NCBI GenBank assembly: GCA_000934455.1
Contig: KN887660.1
Location: 21,675-53,754, forward strand
Reading direction: 5' to 3'
DNA from: Apostichopus parvimensis
Lineage: Eukaryota > Echinodermata > Holothuroidea > Aspidochirotida > Stichopodidae
DNA length: 32,080 nt
Positions within the stretch are counted from its first letter, which is position 1, and every line of letters begins with the position of its first letter. Position numbers and translations under genes: made by a program. Below, piece after piece: positions 30,894 to 32,080 of this stretch. The notes beneath the pieces were generated by a model. That model was not told the origin of the DNA and did not search any database. It saw nothing but the letters and a program-made list of their open reading frames with translations.

Positions 30894-32080
30894 GTAAGTT
30901 GCGATAGGAATTACAGTAACAACTTTCAAAACTGTGCAAACAGTATGTAGCATAATGTCAAACTTCAACCTTAGTTTGATACGCTAGGCCTGTGCACCAA
31001 CATTACGGTTTATTGCATACTAGGCTAGGCCTAATTTTAGCCATACCATGGCATTAGTATTTTGTATGTGCACTCATAAGTGATACTCGATACAAGATTT
31101 AACCAGGCCTTGGGTGCCAACCTCGCAATGGGTCAATTGCAGGTTTTCTATGTCGGTTAACATAATGTGATTGGGGCTTCAGCCTTCGTATCAGGGTTTT
31201 AGTCAGCACATGTGTGGACTTGTTCAACTTTAAGTGTTTTGGTTGTTGTAGTCTTTGTATTTATAAGGGTTTTAGTCGATGAAGTACTGATTCAGTTGTG
31301 GTTTTAGGTACTATTCATGTGACAAAAGCCAGGCAATATATGGACAGGCAGCTTCTGTAATAGTTCTCTGCATTACCTTGAATTACCTTCCAATTGATCA
31401 TGTTAAAGAAGCTAAGCTGAAAAAAGGATAGCAAACAAGTACTGTACGAGTGAGTACTTGAGAAAAATTGCATCAGCCAAACTGATAATGACACTGATCA
31501 TGCTTGGAGGCTACAGGCTCATTGTGCAAATAGATGAGCGTATGTTTTCACACTCGTAAGCCAAAGTAAACAAAGGGTGTGTGCCAAGGAACACCAGATA
31601 AAAATTAGTCTTCAATATGGTCAGATTAGGCAGTGAAATATGCTCAGACCAGTACTGACATGCATGCTGCCATCACTCAACAGCTGGGAGTCATCCACCG
31701 AACCACAAATTGCTCTTTATCAAACCTCAGTAGATCTACCTGCCATTGTACCCAGGCGAACAGATGTGGTGCCAACAATACAGCTACGATCCCTTTCGAA
31801 AGTATATACTCACACTCACAGCAGCTGCAACATTTTTAATAATAATTTCTATGCATAAAATGTATATAGTTCCATTCGGCCGAGTTGGCAATCTACCATG
31901 CATTTCTGACAATAATTTTTGGGGCTTTGTAATTACAATAAACTTCAGACCAGAATGGCAGGAAAGTGTTAGAAAAATGTAGAAACAGGAAATTGGAATA
32001 GTTGAAATATCTGACCCTCATCATTAGAGTGTTAATTATCTTAATTTCCCCATATATTATACAATATATTGTAACAATAC
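30894..32080 (+). other. first intron of the LRPAP1-like gene (to window end)
   Basis: No second exon resembling RAP domain 1 was found. It contains 'aggctaggcctaa' type words and AT-rich DNA. Three overlapping open frames at 31633-31982 show no recognisable protein and no good splice borders. Confidence 0.5.

Noticed and set aside
31633..31982. Overlapping 68-78-codon open frames at the window end
   Set aside because: No similarity to RAP domain 1, no convincing acceptor and donor, and three frames are open at once, suggesting chance.

Overview
The window is animal nuclear DNA: AT-rich, with genes split into many small exons by GT...AG introns, AATAAA polyadenylation signals and no bacterial-style operons. 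The gene content, the scattered 'taggcctaggcc'-type intronic words and the overall composition suggest a marine invertebrate deuterostome. An echinoderm such as a sea cucumber is plausible, but this is an inference. It is a scaffold piece with one assembly gap (13410-14314). All three recognised genes are on the + strand.

Region 1 (1-16.7 kb) holds the 3' part of a membrane-anchored collagen of the MACIT group (vertebrate types XIII, XXIII and XXV). Fifteen phase-0 exons encode about 400 residues: a non-helical stretch, about 64 uninterrupted Gly-X-Y triplets, a short non-helical break, more triplets, and a C-terminal tail with the family signature (LDAPCPV + GEDGLPLPGC). The 5' exons (cytoplasmic tail, transmembrane segment) lie upstream of the window. 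The final intron contains the gap, and the acceptor of the last exon sits in a 57-bp tandem repeat that duplicates the splice site in frame. The 3'UTR is about 2.2 kb.

Region 2 (16.7-20.3 kb) is intergenic, with a 150-bp-period tandem repeat (18.0-18.55 kb), G-runs, and, just before the next gene, a CpG-richer segment with three CCAAT boxes.

Region 3 (20365-28.9 kb) is a complete nine-exon gene for a 689-residue protein with a highly divergent forkhead (winged-helix) domain at about residues 214-300. A basic stretch with an RxRxxS motif follows, then a long Gln/Asn/Pro-rich C-terminal half. I rebuilt all exon phases and they are consistent through to the stop codon. It looks like a fast-evolving Fox transcription factor whose subclass I could not assign.

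Region 4 (28.9-32.08 kb) is intergenic or promoter DNA, then the first coding exon of a gene resembling LRPAP1 (receptor-associated protein, RAP, the ER chaperone of LDL-receptor family proteins). The rest of that gene lies beyond the window. Motifs resembling unfolded-protein-response elements sit 180-220 bp upstream of its ATG.

I see no functional link between the three genes. I found no tRNA, rRNA, CRISPR array, intact transposon or virus-derived gene.
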